A DNA stretch of 64,000 bases from Natronorubrum thiooxidans (GCF_900156475.1 NZ_FTNR01000001.1:543288-607287); one strand, 5' to 3'. Counted from the stretch's first letter, positions 27,350 through 36,659 are shown. Notes: a model not told the origin generated them from the sequence alone. Numbers and translations: made by a program.

Positions 27350-28339
27350 ATGAGTACGCAGTCACTGTTGGAACGAATCGGACAGTTCACGAGCAAGTAT
27401 TTCGTCGTCTGGGTGCTGATCGTCTCTGCCGTGGCGCTGTATACGCCGGAGACGTTCACACCAATCGGCGCGTACATCACGCCGTTGCTGGGCATCATCA
27501 TGCTCGGCATGGGGCTGACGCTGACGCCGGCGGATTTCCGCCGGATCCTCGAGCGGCCTCGAGACGTCTTCATCGGCGCGATGGCCCAGTGGCTCCTGAT
27601 GCCGGCGTTCGCGTACGTTCTCGTCGTCGCCCTCGGACTGCCGTGGGAGATCGGCGTAGGGTTGATCCTCGTCGGCGCGGCACCCGGCGGAACGGCATCG
27701 AACGTGATGACCTATCTCGGCCGTGGTGACGTCGCGCTGTCGGTGACGATCACTTCGCTGACCACGATCGCCGCGCCACTCGTGATGCCGGCCTGGGTGG
27801 TCCTCCTTGCGGGCGAGTCGATCACCGTCACCTTCGCCGAGATGGCCCAGTCGATCGTCCAGATCGTCCTGCTGCCTGTCGTGGCAGGGCTGGTGCTTCG
27901 GTACGTCCTCGACGAATACGCTCCATCGGTTGCGAAAGCAGGGCTGTCGATCTTTCCCGCGATCAGCGTGGTTGCGATCGTTGCCATCGTCGCGGCCGTC
28001 GTGGGACTCAATGTCGAGGAGATTCTGACGGCGAGCGCGCTTGTCTTCCTCGCCGTCGTCTTGCACAACGGCCTCGGCCTGGGTGCCGGCTACGGCGTCG
28101 GACACCTCACGGGGATGAGCGAGGATCGGGCTCGCGCCTGTGCGTTCGAAGTCGGTCTCCAGAACAGCGGGCTCGCAGTGGCGCTTGCGGTTGCCTTTTT
28201 CGACCCGATCGCGGCGTTGATCCCGGCGTTGTTCAGCGTCTGGCACAACGTCTCCGGCCCGGCGCTCGCGACGGTGTTTACCTATCTCGACGGCGACACA
28301 GCCGCCCGGGACGACGAGTCTGCCGTCGTCGCCGACTAA
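27350..28339 (+). CDS. Bile acid:sodium symporter family transporter
   Basis: A 329-residue integral membrane protein of the BASS (SBF) family with about ten helices. Family motifs include LLGIIMLGMGLTLTPADFRRIL near residues 43-65, VLVGAAPGGTASNVMTYLGRGDVALSVT near 105-132 and FEVGLQNSGLAVALA near 265-280. The crossover helices with GGTASN and EVGLQNSG form the two sodium sites in the family. Substrates of archaeal members are not known; organic anions such as pantoate or 2-keto acids are possible. It is monocistronic. Confidence 0.93.
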   Translation: MSTQSLLERIGQFTSKYFVVWVLIVSAVALYTPETFTPIGAYITPLLGIIMLGMGLTLTPADFRRILERPRDVFIGAMAQWLLMPAFAYVLVVALGLPWEIGVGLILVGAAPGGTASNVMTYLGRGDVALSVTITSLTTIAAPLVMPAWVVLLAGESITVTFAEMAQSIVQIVLLPVVAGLVLRYVLDEYAPSVAKAGLSIFPAISVVAIVAIVAAVVGLNVEEILTASALVFLAVVLHNGLGLGAGYGVGHLTGMSEDRARACAFEVGLQNSGLAVALAVAFFDPIAALIPALFSVWHNVSGPALATVFTYLDGDTAARDDESAVVAD

Positions 28340-28414
28340 GCAGTTCCGGCGTCCGTGTGGGCTGTTATCACTCCTCTAACCCCCTTAATTGATTTTAACA
28401 ATTCGTGTGATACG

Positions 28415-28422
28415 TTTTTATG
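28415..28422 (+). promoter_or_regulatory. TATA box of the Nudix gene
   Basis: TTTTTATG lies 26-33 bases before the ATG at 28448, the spacing expected for a leaderless transcript. The surrounding 40 bases are markedly A/T-rich. Confidence 0.5.
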
Positions 28423-28447
28423 TATCGGCGGAGTGCATAGTCGTAGC

Positions 28448-28906
28448 ATGGATACCGTAACACACGTCCAGAAAGCGTGTGCATACATCACACGCCAGAC
28501 GGGCGAACTACTGGTCTTCGATGGGCCAGGACACGAGGGATTACAGATCCCGAAAGGAACGCTCGAGCCCGGCGAATCGCCGCTCGAGGCGCTGTTCAGG
28601 GAGGTCATCGAGGAGACCGGCCTCGGAACGCTGAACTCGACGACCCACCTCACGACGGACGTCTGGACGCGCCGTGAGTCGCCGCCGAAGCGATACGTCC
28701 GCCACTTCTTTCACGCGACAGTCCACGAACCTCGAGATCAGTGGATCCACACTGTAATGGACGGCGGGGACGAACACGGCTCCGAGTTCGACCTTCACTG
28801 GGTGCAGCCGACGACGGCAGAGGAGTTCGCACTCGATCTCGACGATTACGTCCACCTGCTCCCACACGTCTCCCTGCCCGAAGACACCGCTACGGTCTCG
28901 GACTGA
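28448..28906 (+). CDS. Nudix hydrolase
   Basis: A 152-residue pyrophosphohydrolase. The Nudix box GTLEPGESPLEALFREVIEETGL spans residues 37-59 and has all expected glycine, arginine and glutamate positions (G-x5-E-x7-REV-x-EE-x-G). The substrate-selecting parts (YITRQTGELLVFDGPGHEGLQIPKG, and a C-terminal VQPTTAEEFALDLDDYVHLLPHV) do not point to a known substrate such as ADP-ribose or 8-oxo-dGTP. The start is set by a TATA box 30 bases upstream. It converges on the FAU-1 gene. Confidence 0.92.
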   Translation: MDTVTHVQKACAYITRQTGELLVFDGPGHEGLQIPKGTLEPGESPLEALFREVIEETGLGTLNSTTHLTTDVWTRRESPPKRYVRHFFHATVHEPRDQWIHTVMDGGDEHGSEFDLHWVQPTTAEEFALDLDDYVHLLPHVSLPEDTATVSD

Positions 28907-28913
28907 TCACCGA

Positions 28914-30344
28914 TCACGTCGAGAGCGCGCGCTCGACGGCTTCGGCGACGCTCAGTGCTTTCTCGGCTAGCTCCGTCGAGACGCGGCCAGCGTCGACTGC
29001 GGCCTCGAGTTCGTCGGCGTCGACGATTTTGACCGTACCGTCCGTCTGCTTGATCACGTCGACGTGGAGGTCGACGTAGCGTGCGGCAGCCGGGAAGAGT
29101 TCGACCGGCGTACAGACGTTGACGTAGGTCCCTTTTGCGGTCCCCTGTGCGTCTTTGTACGTCGTCGGATACCACCACCGCCCCTCGCGGAACTTCGTCA
29201 CGGCGACATCGCCGTCTTCCTTTGGCACGCCGAGGGCGTCGTAGCTGCCCCCGCCGCGCATCCGGCGCTCGAGGGTGAGCGAGCCGTCGCAATCCCAGTC
29301 GGTTACGTCACCATGACCCAGCGTAAACAGTCGGCCATCGGGTTTGCCGTGATCGATCGCGAGACGGTCGCCCACTGTCGGGCCGAACTGTCGGCTGACG
29401 GCCCCGAAGGGGAACGCGTCGTCGCCGTCGGTACCGGTCGAATCGCAGACGGCTTCGGCGAAGTCGACCGCTGCGCTCGCCGCTCGGTCGGCGGCCTTGA
29501 TCCGATGGTGGCCGGGCATCGTCGTCTCGACTGCGCGACGGATTTCGTCCAGGGCAAAACGAGATTCGCGGCCGAACCAACACCACGTCGTCGCCCGTGG
29601 AGTCACGAGCCGGGCCGGCTCACCGCTCTCCTCGGGGGCATCCTCGAGTGCCGTCTCGAGCGCTCGCGCTCGGTTTGCGACCTGCTCGACGGCTGTACCC
29701 ATCGCCTCGAGGTCAGCATCGGCGGCTGCGTGTTGCCAGCGCAGTCCCCACCCCTCCGGGATGTCGACCGAGAGGAGGTCGGTCATGCCGACGAGTTCGT
29801 CGGCTCGGTCACCGCGGAGTGCCGCCGAGACGCCGGTTCGATCCCGCGAGAGCGTACAGAGCCCGCTCTGGACCGTCAGCGTCGGGGCGACTCGCGGCTC
29901 GTCGTCGGTCCACGGCGGCGTGGGCTCGGTCACTTGCACTCGGTATCGATTCCCGTCGTCGACATAGCCATTGACGTCGTCGTAGTTGAGATAGCCGCGT
30001 CGGCCATCGCCGAGGTCGACGACGGCACCGCTCCCGCCACCGGCGTCGATCACTTCGGCGTCGAAGACCGCACCGCGGGAAACCGTGTCGTCCCAGCGGA
30101 ACGTATCGATCGCCAGCGCCGCGAGTTCGCCGGTGATCGTCTCGACCGTCTCGGGTTCTCCCGACACTTCGACACCCTGTCTGTCCCGCGTCGTCTCGAT
30201 CGCTACGTCTGCCGGGGCCGTCTCGAACGACTCGTCGAATCGCTCTCGAATCGGCTCGGATGCCTGGACGACCTCGAGGCCGTTCTCGCCGAGGAGCTGG
30301 GTGATCGCCGTCGTGTAGATCCCGCGCACTCGAGCCGTCGTCAT
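28914..30344 (-). CDS. Probable ribonuclease FAU-1 (RNase E/G-like, S1 and DUF402 domains)
   Basis: A 476-residue protein matching archaeal FAU-1, which binds AU-rich RNA and has been linked to 5S rRNA processing. An S1-like barrel is seen at about residues 90-150 (GAVFDAEVIDAGGGSGAVVDL, GYLNYDDVNGYV). The DUF402 fold is at the C-terminus (GTYVNVCTPVELFPAAARYVDLHVDVI, then DADELEAAVDAGRVSTELAEKAL). The length matches the family. A small 71-residue gene lies 46 bases upstream on the same strand and may be cotranscribed. Confidence 0.9.
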   Translation of the reverse strand: MTTARVRGIYTTAITQLLGENGLEVVQASEPIRERFDESFETAPADVAIETTRDRQGVEVSGEPETVETITGELAALAIDTFRWDDTVSRGAVFDAEVIDAGGGSGAVVDLGDGRRGYLNYDDVNGYVDDGNRYRVQVTEPTPPWTDDEPRVAPTLTVQSGLCTLSRDRTGVSAALRGDRADELVGMTDLLSVDIPEGWGLRWQHAAADADLEAMGTAVEQVANRARALETALEDAPEESGEPARLVTPRATTWCWFGRESRFALDEIRRAVETTMPGHHRIKAADRAASAAVDFAEAVCDSTGTDGDDAFPFGAVSRQFGPTVGDRLAIDHGKPDGRLFTLGHGDVTDWDCDGSLTLERRMRGGGSYDALGVPKEDGDVAVTKFREGRWWYPTTYKDAQGTAKGTYVNVCTPVELFPAAARYVDLHVDVIKQTDGTVKIVDADELEAAVDAGRVSTELAEKALSVAEAVERALST

Positions 30345-30390
30345 CGCTTCCCCTCCGTCGCAGTGGGGTGGACACGTTCGTTCACGAGGA

Positions 30391-30606
30391 TCACCGCGGG
30401 TGCTCGCAGTCGGATGCGAACCGAACGCGGTCGTTGATCGTCGGCCCGAGCGTCAGTTCGACGGTGTCGTGGCGCTCGAAGAACGCCTCGAGTGTGGACG
30501 CACCGGCGTCGACGGCCTCGGTAACGGCGTCCGAGGTCGCCTGTACGTCGTCGGTCTCGAGACCGACGCCTCGAAGCGCCTGCTGGGTTCGCTGATCGAA
30601 GTGCAT
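30391..30606 (-). CDS. Small conserved haloarchaeal protein, unknown function
   Basis: A 71-residue acidic protein, MHFDQRTQQALRGVGLETDD onwards, predicted to be two or three helices plus a short strand (VELTLGPTINDRVRF). It has no cysteines. Small proteins like this occur beside FAU-1 in haloarchaea as far as I recall (DUF7532-like), but I am not sure of the number. The gene diverges from the PrsW-type protease gene and precedes FAU-1 by 46 bases. Confidence 0.65.
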   Translation of the reverse strand: MHFDQRTQQALRGVGLETDDVQATSDAVTEAVDAGASTLEAFFERHDTVELTLGPTINDRVRFASDCEHPR

Positions 30607-30753
30607 ACCCGCCAGTTCGTACGGTGGGCCTTTGTGGATTCCGAGTCGGCGTCGATTCGCCGCCGGCACACACGCGTTCGTCGCCGGATTCGATTGCCCG
30701 AACCGCCACGTTTGCGCCGAACGCTTACCGGCACGGCCCTCGTAGCCCCGTCC

Positions 30754-31761
30754 ATGCAGGGAAAGCGCGACCCGGTCGAGCAGGCCGACGAGCAGTCGCG
30801 AGACCTCTACGATGTGTCGACGTGGGAACCGCGGTCGATGGTCGACCGGCTTGCGTGCTCGGTGTACAACGGTATCAGTTATGGGCTCCAGACGATCGTC
30901 CTCGCCGTTGCCTTCGCGATCACGCTCGCGTTGCTCGCCCAGCCAGCGGTGCTCGTCCTCGAGGAGCCGCCACTGGCCGTGTTCTTCGGACTCTCGGTCG
31001 TTCCCGCGGCGTTGCTCGCCGCGTTCATCTGGTACTCGGATATCACGACGAACGAACCGCTCGGGCTGCTAGTTGTGACGTTCGTCCTCGCCGTCCTCTT
31101 TGCGACGTTTGCGGCCGTCGTGAACTCGACGATCGGGCCGTCGTTCCAGGCCGTTCCCGTCGTCGGCACGCTCCTCTTTTTTTACCTGATCGTCGGCCCC
31201 GTCGAGGAGGGTGTCAAACTGCTCGCGGTTCGCGTCTTCGCCTACCGAAGCGACACGTTCGATGCGGTCATCGACGGCGCAGTCTACGGGGCAGTCGCCG
31301 GATTGGGGTTTGCTGCGATCGAAAACGCGATTTACATCGCCGGCACGGTCGCCCAGGCCAGCGTCGGGACGGTCACCGCTGCGACCGGCATTGCGACCGT
31401 CCGGGCACTCGTTGGCCCGGGGCACGTCATCTACTCCGCGATCGCGGGCTACTATCTCGGCCTCGCGAAGTTCAACTCCCGCTACGCCGGGCCGTTAGTC
31501 GTCAAGGGACTCCTGATCGCGGCGTTCGTTCACGGGACGTACAACGTCACGGTCGGGATCGTTCCCAACCTCATCGCCTCGACCTATCCAATCAGCTTTG
31601 GACTGGCTTTCGTCTCCTACGTGATCCTCTTCGATCTCGCCGTCGGCTACTACCTCTACCGCAAAATCGCTCGCTACCGTCGGACGTACCGGGCGGTCAG
31701 AGACGAGACCGGTGCGCCGCACACGCCGGAACGGACGGAGTTCGAGCCCCCACAACGGTAA
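30754..31761 (+). CDS. PrsW family intramembrane metalloprotease
   Basis: A 335-residue membrane protein with about eight helices. The PrsW/ABI-type catalytic motifs are present: VEEGVK (EExxK) near residue 150, AAIENAIY (FxxxEN) near 190, GHVIYSAIAGYYLG near 225 and HGTYN near 257. Bacterial PrsW cleaves an anti-sigma factor; archaea lack such sigma factors, so the substrate here is unknown. The start at 30754 gives a short acidic cytoplasmic tail. Upstream in-frame sequence overlaps the 71-residue gene on the other strand and is not credible. Confidence 0.88.
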   Translation: MQGKRDPVEQADEQSRDLYDVSTWEPRSMVDRLACSVYNGISYGLQTIVLAVAFAITLALLAQPAVLVLEEPPLAVFFGLSVVPAALLAAFIWYSDITTNEPLGLLVVTFVLAVLFATFAAVVNSTIGPSFQAVPVVGTLLFFYLIVGPVEEGVKLLAVRVFAYRSDTFDAVIDGAVYGAVAGLGFAAIENAIYIAGTVAQASVGTVTAATGIATVRALVGPGHVIYSAIAGYYLGLAKFNSRYAGPLVVKGLLIAAFVHGTYNVTVGIVPNLIASTYPISFGLAFVSYVILFDLAVGYYLYRKIARYRRTYRAVRDETGAPHTPERTEFEPPQR

Positions 31762-31831
31762 CTCGTGTCCAATAGCGAACCCACGACTATCGTCACAGTC
31801 TATATTGTGGCCGAGAGCGTACGGTTTTGTG

Positions 31832-32182
31832 ATGGTTACGTTCATCGGCTCGTTTGTCGCGTTCGTTGTTGCCCTCCTCGTCGGCGGACTGGCGATCTAC
31901 GTCAGCGCGTCGGTCGTCGTCGACGTCGAGGACTATTCCCATGCAATCGTCACGGCATTCATTGGTGCGGTCGCCTGGGGGTTGACGGCCTGGATCCCGC
32001 TGTTCGGGCCGCTATTTGCATTGCTCGCGTGGATCTGGGTCATCAACTGGCGCTATCCCGGTGGGTGGATCAACGCTTCCCTCATCGGCGTGATCGCCTG
32101 GATCGCCGCGCTGGCGATCCTCTTCGTGCTCAACACCATCTTCGGTCTCGGCGTCGGCGCGTTCGGGGTTCCGGGCGTCTGA
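31832..32182 (+). CDS. Small four-helix membrane protein
   Basis: A 116-residue hydrophobic protein with likely helices near residues 3-25, 38-58, 59-76 and 84-105. Conserved-looking aromatic and proline positions (WGLTAWIPLFGPLFALLAWIWVINWRYPGGW) are typical of a haloarchaeal family of unknown function. It follows the protease gene by 70 bases and may be cotranscribed. TATA-like TATATTG about 25-30 bases upstream allows its own leaderless promoter. Confidence 0.75.
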   Translation: MVTFIGSFVAFVVALLVGGLAIYVSASVVVDVEDYSHAIVTAFIGAVAWGLTAWIPLFGPLFALLAWIWVINWRYPGGWINASLIGVIAWIAALAILFVLNTIFGLGVGAFGVPGV

Positions 32183-32195
32183 GAATCCGTGTTTG

Positions 32196-32801
32196 CTATT
32201 CGAAGCGGGCCTCGAGCAACCGTTCGACGTACTTCGCGAGGACGTCGACCTCGAGGTGGACCGGATCGCCGACGTCCTTTTCGGAAAGCGTCGTGAGGTC
32301 GTAGGTCGTCGGAATGATCGCGACGGTCACCCGCCCGTTTTCTGTCTCGAGATCGGCGACGGTGAGACTAATACCGTCGAGTGTGATCGACCCCTTCTCG
32401 ACGACGTAGCGGCCGTACCCCTCGGGCAGTTCGAACTCGAAGAACCAGTCCTCATCAACGGATTCGATGTTCGAAACCGTCGCGACCGCGTCGACGTGGC
32501 CCTGCACGACGTGGCCGTCGAAGCGGCCGTCGGCGGGCATCGCTCGCTCCAAATTGACCACGTCGCCCTCCTCGAGGTCGCCGAGATACGTCCGCTCGAC
32601 GGTCTCGGTCGCGAGAAAGACCTCGAACCACGCGTCTTCCTCGAAGCGCTCGACCGTGAGACAGACGCCGCTGACGCTGATACTCTGGCCGTGTTCGAGC
32701 CCCGTCGCGACTTCGTCGGCACCGATCCGAAGTCGAAGCCCGTCTTCGGTTCGCTCTCGAGCGACGATCTCGCCGGTTTCCTCGACGATTCCCGTGAACA
32801 T
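32196..32801 (-). CDS. ribE: Riboflavin synthase (alpha-subunit type)
   Basis: A 201-residue enzyme that dismutates two 6,7-dimethyl-8-ribityllumazine molecules to riboflavin. It starts MFTGIVEETGEIV and has two lumazine-binding repeats. Key segments are SISVSGVCLTVE in repeat one, and GHVVQGHVDAVATV with GSITLDGISLTV in repeat two. This is the bacterial-type trimeric synthase, which haloarchaea use instead of the archaeal RibC type. No other riboflavin genes are adjacent. It diverges from a small membrane-protein gene. Confidence 0.95.
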   Translation of the reverse strand: MFTGIVEETGEIVARERTEDGLRLRIGADEVATGLEHGQSISVSGVCLTVERFEEDAWFEVFLATETVERTYLGDLEEGDVVNLERAMPADGRFDGHVVQGHVDAVATVSNIESVDEDWFFEFELPEGYGRYVVEKGSITLDGISLTVADLETENGRVTVAIIPTTYDLTTLSEKDVGDPVHLEVDVLAKYVERLLEARFE

Positions 32802-32933
32802 ACTCGGAAATTCGAGTCGGCGAATAAAGCCGTTCCGACCTCGAGACGCGTTCCAGTTCCGTGACCCGCAGTCTCGGCGGCTCGATGTGGACAGTCGTCG
32901 CGCTTTTGAGCGTCCCCGCGCTATACCAGTCCA

Positions 32934-33218
32934 ATGGCCGGTATCATCGACACGATCAAACTCGCGGGCGTGCTCGTGCTCGCACTGCCTGCCGCACTCG
33001 CCGGACTCGAGTTCCTGCTCGTTCGCGGGGAGACGACGGTCGGCGCGATCCTGCTCGGCCTCGCCGTCGCGCTCGTCGTCATCGAGCAACGACTGACCAC
33101 GCCGTCCGATCTCCCCGGGCTCGCTGCCAAACGCGTCGTCGGGACCGTGGCAAGCGATTCAGAATCGGATTCGGATGCGGACGATGAGACAACGACCGTC
33201 CGTGCCGACGACCGCTGA
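32934..33218 (+). CDS. Small two-helix membrane protein, unknown function
   Basis: A 94-residue protein with helices near residues 8-30 and 35-51, followed by a soluble stretch TTPSDLPGLAAKRVVG and a disordered acidic tail. A similar protein (DUF7533-like) is common in haloarchaea as far as I recall. No motif suggests a function. It diverges from riboflavin synthase and converges with the M24-like gene, 21 bases away. Confidence 0.75.
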   Translation: MAGIIDTIKLAGVLVLALPAALAGLEFLLVRGETTVGAILLGLAVALVVIEQRLTTPSDLPGLAAKRVVGTVASDSESDSDADDETTTVRADDR

Positions 33219-33239
33219 TCGACTTCGAGTCACTGCCGA

Positions 33240-34376
33240 TTACTCCTCGAGTACCGCTGCCGGATCGAGCGATCGCGAACACGCTGGCAGATAGGTGGCT
33301 CGGTCGTCCGCTGTTTTCCGCACGAGAATATCGGCGATCCGAAGCCACTGGCCGCCGTCGACGTGGACGGCCGACTCGAGTCGAACGACGTGCCCCGGTT
33401 CGATCTCGTCGTCGCCCGAACGGGGTCGCTCACGGGGCTCGAGGCCGACACCAGTGACCCGCGTTTGGACGGTGTCAGCGTCCTCGAAGCCGAACGCGCG
33501 GACCTCGGCCTCGAGGTCGGCCTCGACGGCCACTACGGACTCAGTATCCGCGGTCAGCATCGCCGCCGCAGACCGGAACGACTGTGTCACGCCGACGTGA
33601 GCGCGGCGCTCCCGGCCGCCGTCGCCGTCGACGACGAACGTCCGAACGAGGCCGCCGTGGTAGCCTGCCGGGCCGCGGGGTGCCGTCTCGAGGACGATCG
33701 GTTCGCCGGGCCGAAGCGCCTCGGCGGCGGCGTCGCGACTCGAGGGCCGGTGGTCGGGGTCGGGATTGACGACGGTGTTGCCCGCCGGAAACGCCCCCGC
33801 CGAGACGATGGCCTCGTCGATTACCGTCCGCAGCCGACCCGGCGTCAGCGCCTTGCCATCGACGACGAGCCGGCCCTCGTCGACCGTCGCATCCGCGAGC
33901 AGCGACGCCGCGTGGCGGATCCCGGCGGCTGCGGCTGTCTGTGTGGCTTCGATTCGCTCGCGCTCGCCGGCGGTTTTCGTCGCTCGAGTGCGCTCGATGA
34001 CGTCCGTCGACGCGAGTTCGAAGCCGGCCTGCTCGAGGTAGAGCGCGGCGTCGTGTGGGAGTCGGGCCGGCGTCAGGATCGTTCCCGAGCCGACGCGCTC
34101 GAACAGGGCTGTAGCGAGCGTCTCGGCTGGATGACCGGCAGCGTCTGTAGCCGTCTCCACGAGCCACGCCTCGCCGTCGAAGGCGATCGCAGCGAGTCCC
34201 TCCTCGACCGCAGACTGGGGCCGACAGTAGCGAACGGCCGGATCGCGATCCGTCCCGACGTGGACGACTGCCAGGGCATCGCGTGCCTCGAGCGTCTTGG
34301 AAAGCGCCGACTCGAGGTGTGTCGCGACGTCGGCCGTGTCGGTGTCGGAGCCGGCAGTCGACTCGGCGTCAGTCAC
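33240..34376 (-). CDS. M24 (creatinase/aminopeptidase P) family protein with lost metal ligands
   Basis: A 378-residue pita-bread-fold protein with a creatinase-type N-terminal domain and a C-terminal domain from about residue 165. Active M24 enzymes need Asp, Asp, His, Glu, Glu as metal ligands. Here VLETAPRGPAGYHGGLVRTF has Glu for the first Asp and Gly for the second, RVTGVGLEPRERP has Thr for His, VVRLESAV keeps a Glu, and LRIADILV has Ala for the last Glu. It should not be a normal metallopeptidase. It starts with GTG that overlaps the helicase stop by four bases (GTGA), so the two are translationally coupled. Confidence 0.88.
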   Translation of the reverse strand: MTDAESTAGSDTDTADVATHLESALSKTLEARDALAVVHVGTDRDPAVRYCRPQSAVEEGLAAIAFDGEAWLVETATDAAGHPAETLATALFERVGSGTILTPARLPHDAALYLEQAGFELASTDVIERTRATKTAGERERIEATQTAAAAGIRHAASLLADATVDEGRLVVDGKALTPGRLRTVIDEAIVSAGAFPAGNTVVNPDPDHRPSSRDAAAEALRPGEPIVLETAPRGPAGYHGGLVRTFVVDGDGGRERRAHVGVTQSFRSAAAMLTADTESVVAVEADLEAEVRAFGFEDADTVQTRVTGVGLEPRERPRSGDDEIEPGHVVRLESAVHVDGGQWLRIADILVRKTADDRATYLPACSRSLDPAAVLEE

Positions 34377-36241
34377 GGTGCTTCGGCTTCGACCTCTTGG
34401 CCGTCGGCGTCGTGTGGCTGCTGGGCCTCCTCGACGAGATCCTCGAGCGGCGTGTCTGTCAGCCGATTGTTGAGCAGGACGTCGATCGGTAGCGTCGGCG
34501 CGCCGTCGACCAAGTTCTCGAGCAAGACGAGTCGCTCTCGAGCCCGGGACATGCCGACGTAGAAGACACGGCGCTCGTTGTCGGTCAGAACGGGTACCGG
34601 CGAGGTGTTCTTGGTGAACTCCTCACAGCCGGGGATAGCCGTCGGATCGTCGACGGTGGCGACCATCTGCTCGACGACCTTTTCGGTGAGGTCGGTGCCG
34701 ACGATGACGTGGTCGGCCTCACGACCCTTCGCGGAGTGGATCGTGCCGACGCGGACACGGTCGGTCTCCATCTCGAGATACTCGCCGATCGCAAAGTACG
34801 ATCGGATGCTCTTTTTCTGGAAGTTGGTAACTTTCCGGACCATATCGCCCGCCGACGCCGGGCCGGGCATGAACGGCGCGTGGTCCTGAATGACCTCCGC
34901 GGGGATCATGAGCTCTGCGAGGTCGTCGATGCCGGACTCTTCTTGCCGGTCGTCGATTTCGTCGAAGAGGTCGTCGCGCTCGTTGGTCCCAAACGCCGAC
35001 TCCTGAAGCATATCGGCGAGTCGGCGGGCCTGCAAGCCGGTGACGTCCTCGCCGCGGTCGATGGCTTCGACGGCGCGGACGTACTGGGTGAGCCGATCGG
35101 TCCACATCCGCTGGTCGGTCAGCGACGTAAACGGCACGCCCTCGGTGATGAACTCGTCGATGAACTGGAACATCTGGTAGCGCGCCCGGAACAGGATCAT
35201 GATGGTCCCGTCACCCTCGATGAGCGTCCGTCGGACGTTCCGGACGACGTCAAGCATGGAGGCGTTCCGCCGCGCCTCGACGGCCCCGCCTTCCTTGCGC
35301 GGTTTGAGGTCTTTGTCCTGTCGGGTCTCGATATGGCGAATCTCCTGGTTGACCGCGTTGAGGACGTTCGAGGGGAGCCGATAGGAGTTCGGCAGAATAA
35401 CGTCTTCGTCGACCTCCTCCTCGAGCAACAGTGCGGGGTCGGCCCCCTGCCAGGAGTAGACGACCTGGTCGTCGTCGCCGGCGATCAACACCTGTTGCAT
35501 GTGCGGTTTCCACTCCTCGTAGACGTCGTACTGGAGCGTAGTGATGTCCTGAAACTCGTCGATCACCAGATAGTCGACGTTCGGCAGCAGCGAGCGCTGT
35601 TTGACGCGCTCTAACATATCCGCAAACCCGATCTTCCCTTCTTCGCCTTTGTAGTTGCGCCAGCCACGGATCGCCTCGGGAACGTCGATCCGGTCGTCAT
35701 CAGAGGGCCAAGTCGGCGTGTACTTGTTGCCTTCCTGGGCGTTCGGGTCGATTTCAGGTGGCAGACGAACCTCCTCTTCGTCCCACTGGAAGGGGACGTC
35801 GTACCACTCCGAGACATCACGGCCGGTCCGCTGGAGCCACTGACTGGTCGAGATCACCTTGTTACCGATCGTCGTCGACCGAGCGGTGCGGCGACCGGCA
35901 CCGCTGTACTCGTCTTCGTACTCGATACCAAATTCCTCGCAGAACTCCTCTTTGTCGGATTCGCCGATCACGTCACCTCGAGAGAGATCCAACAGCTCGT
36001 AGGCTTTCGCGTGCATCGTACAGACGTTGCCCTGCAGTGCACGCGGACTTTCGTCGAGTCGGTCGGCCAGTCGCTCACGAACCTCCTGTGCAGCCGCTCG
36101 TGTGTACGAGACGACGAGGATATCCCGGAACGTCACGCCATCCTGCTCGAGGATCTCTTCGACGTGGTCGAGCAGGGCAGTCGTCTTGCCACTGCCCGGA
36201 CCACCGAACAACCGGGTCACCTTCGTCTCCGTGGTAGTCAT
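34373..36241 (-). CDS. UvrD/Rep-type superfamily 1 DNA helicase
   Basis: A 622-residue 3'-5' SF1A helicase. Motif I GGPGSGKTT is at residues 13-21, motif Ia SYTRAAAQEV near 45-54, motif II VIDEFQD near 226-232, motif III GDDDQVVYSWQGA at 255-267, motif IV region ILFRARYQ, motif V VGTIHSAKGREADHVIV and motif VI RRVFYVGMSRARERLVLL. It has a short 2B-like domain compared with bacterial UvrD. Its likely roles are DNA repair or clearing of blocked forks. It is the first gene of an operon with the M24-like protein. Confidence 0.95.
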   Translation of the reverse strand: MTTTETKVTRLFGGPGSGKTTALLDHVEEILEQDGVTFRDILVVSYTRAAAQEVRERLADRLDESPRALQGNVCTMHAKAYELLDLSRGDVIGESDKEEFCEEFGIEYEDEYSGAGRRTARSTTIGNKVISTSQWLQRTGRDVSEWYDVPFQWDEEEVRLPPEIDPNAQEGNKYTPTWPSDDDRIDVPEAIRGWRNYKGEEGKIGFADMLERVKQRSLLPNVDYLVIDEFQDITTLQYDVYEEWKPHMQQVLIAGDDDQVVYSWQGADPALLLEEEVDEDVILPNSYRLPSNVLNAVNQEIRHIETRQDKDLKPRKEGGAVEARRNASMLDVVRNVRRTLIEGDGTIMILFRARYQMFQFIDEFITEGVPFTSLTDQRMWTDRLTQYVRAVEAIDRGEDVTGLQARRLADMLQESAFGTNERDDLFDEIDDRQEESGIDDLAELMIPAEVIQDHAPFMPGPASAGDMVRKVTNFQKKSIRSYFAIGEYLEMETDRVRVGTIHSAKGREADHVIVGTDLTEKVVEQMVATVDDPTAIPGCEEFTKNTSPVPVLTDNERRVFYVGMSRARERLVLLENLVDGAPTLPIDVLLNNRLTDTPLEDLVEEAQQPHDADGQEVEAEAP

Positions 36242-36376
36242 TGTAGCTGTTCAAGAGCGCGATACGCATAAGTCACGTGGGTTGCCGGCGATAGAAACTA
36301 TTCGTCCAGCTGGAAAACGCCTGTGAGTCGCCGGGTTCGAGCCATCACGTGGCCTTCGACACCGGCGTCGGAACGG

Positions 36377-36535
36377 TTATGAGTTTCGTGTAGAGCGGGC
36401 GGTTCGTATTTCAGCGCCGTCACGGATCTTGTCCTGACAGTTCGGACAGACCCGTGGATCGTCGACACCGGGCGGGGTGAATACGCGAGCGTACGCGTCC
36501 GTCACGAACGCACCGCAGTTCTGGCATTCCGGCAT
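36377..36535 (-). CDS. Small zinc-finger protein (DUF7563-like)
   Basis: A 52-residue protein starting MPECQNCGAFV with two cysteine pairs, CQNC at 4-7 and CPNC at 30-33, joined by a VFTPPGVDDPRV linker, and a basic C-terminal tail (RDGAEIRTARSTRNS). It should bind one zinc; the basic tail suggests nucleic-acid contact. I recall near-identical proteins in many haloarchaea. It is one of two micro zinc-finger genes in a row here. Confidence 0.8.
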   Translation of the reverse strand: MPECQNCGAFVTDAYARVFTPPGVDDPRVCPNCQDKIRDGAEIRTARSTRNS

Positions 36536-36659
36536 TGATATCTCCACTAACTAGTTAGGAAACAATACAGTATAGGTGTATCGCATACGCTCCGTCGAAA
36601 TGGGTCGAGCCACGGGCTGGTCGTTCTCGTGTCGGCCAAAAAACGGGAGAAGCCGTCGG

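Noticed and set aside
36320..36345. GGTTCGAGCC sequence resembling a tRNA T-loop
   Set aside because: The flanking bases do not pair into a T-stem and no anticodon or acceptor stem is present. I found no tRNA or rRNA gene in the window.
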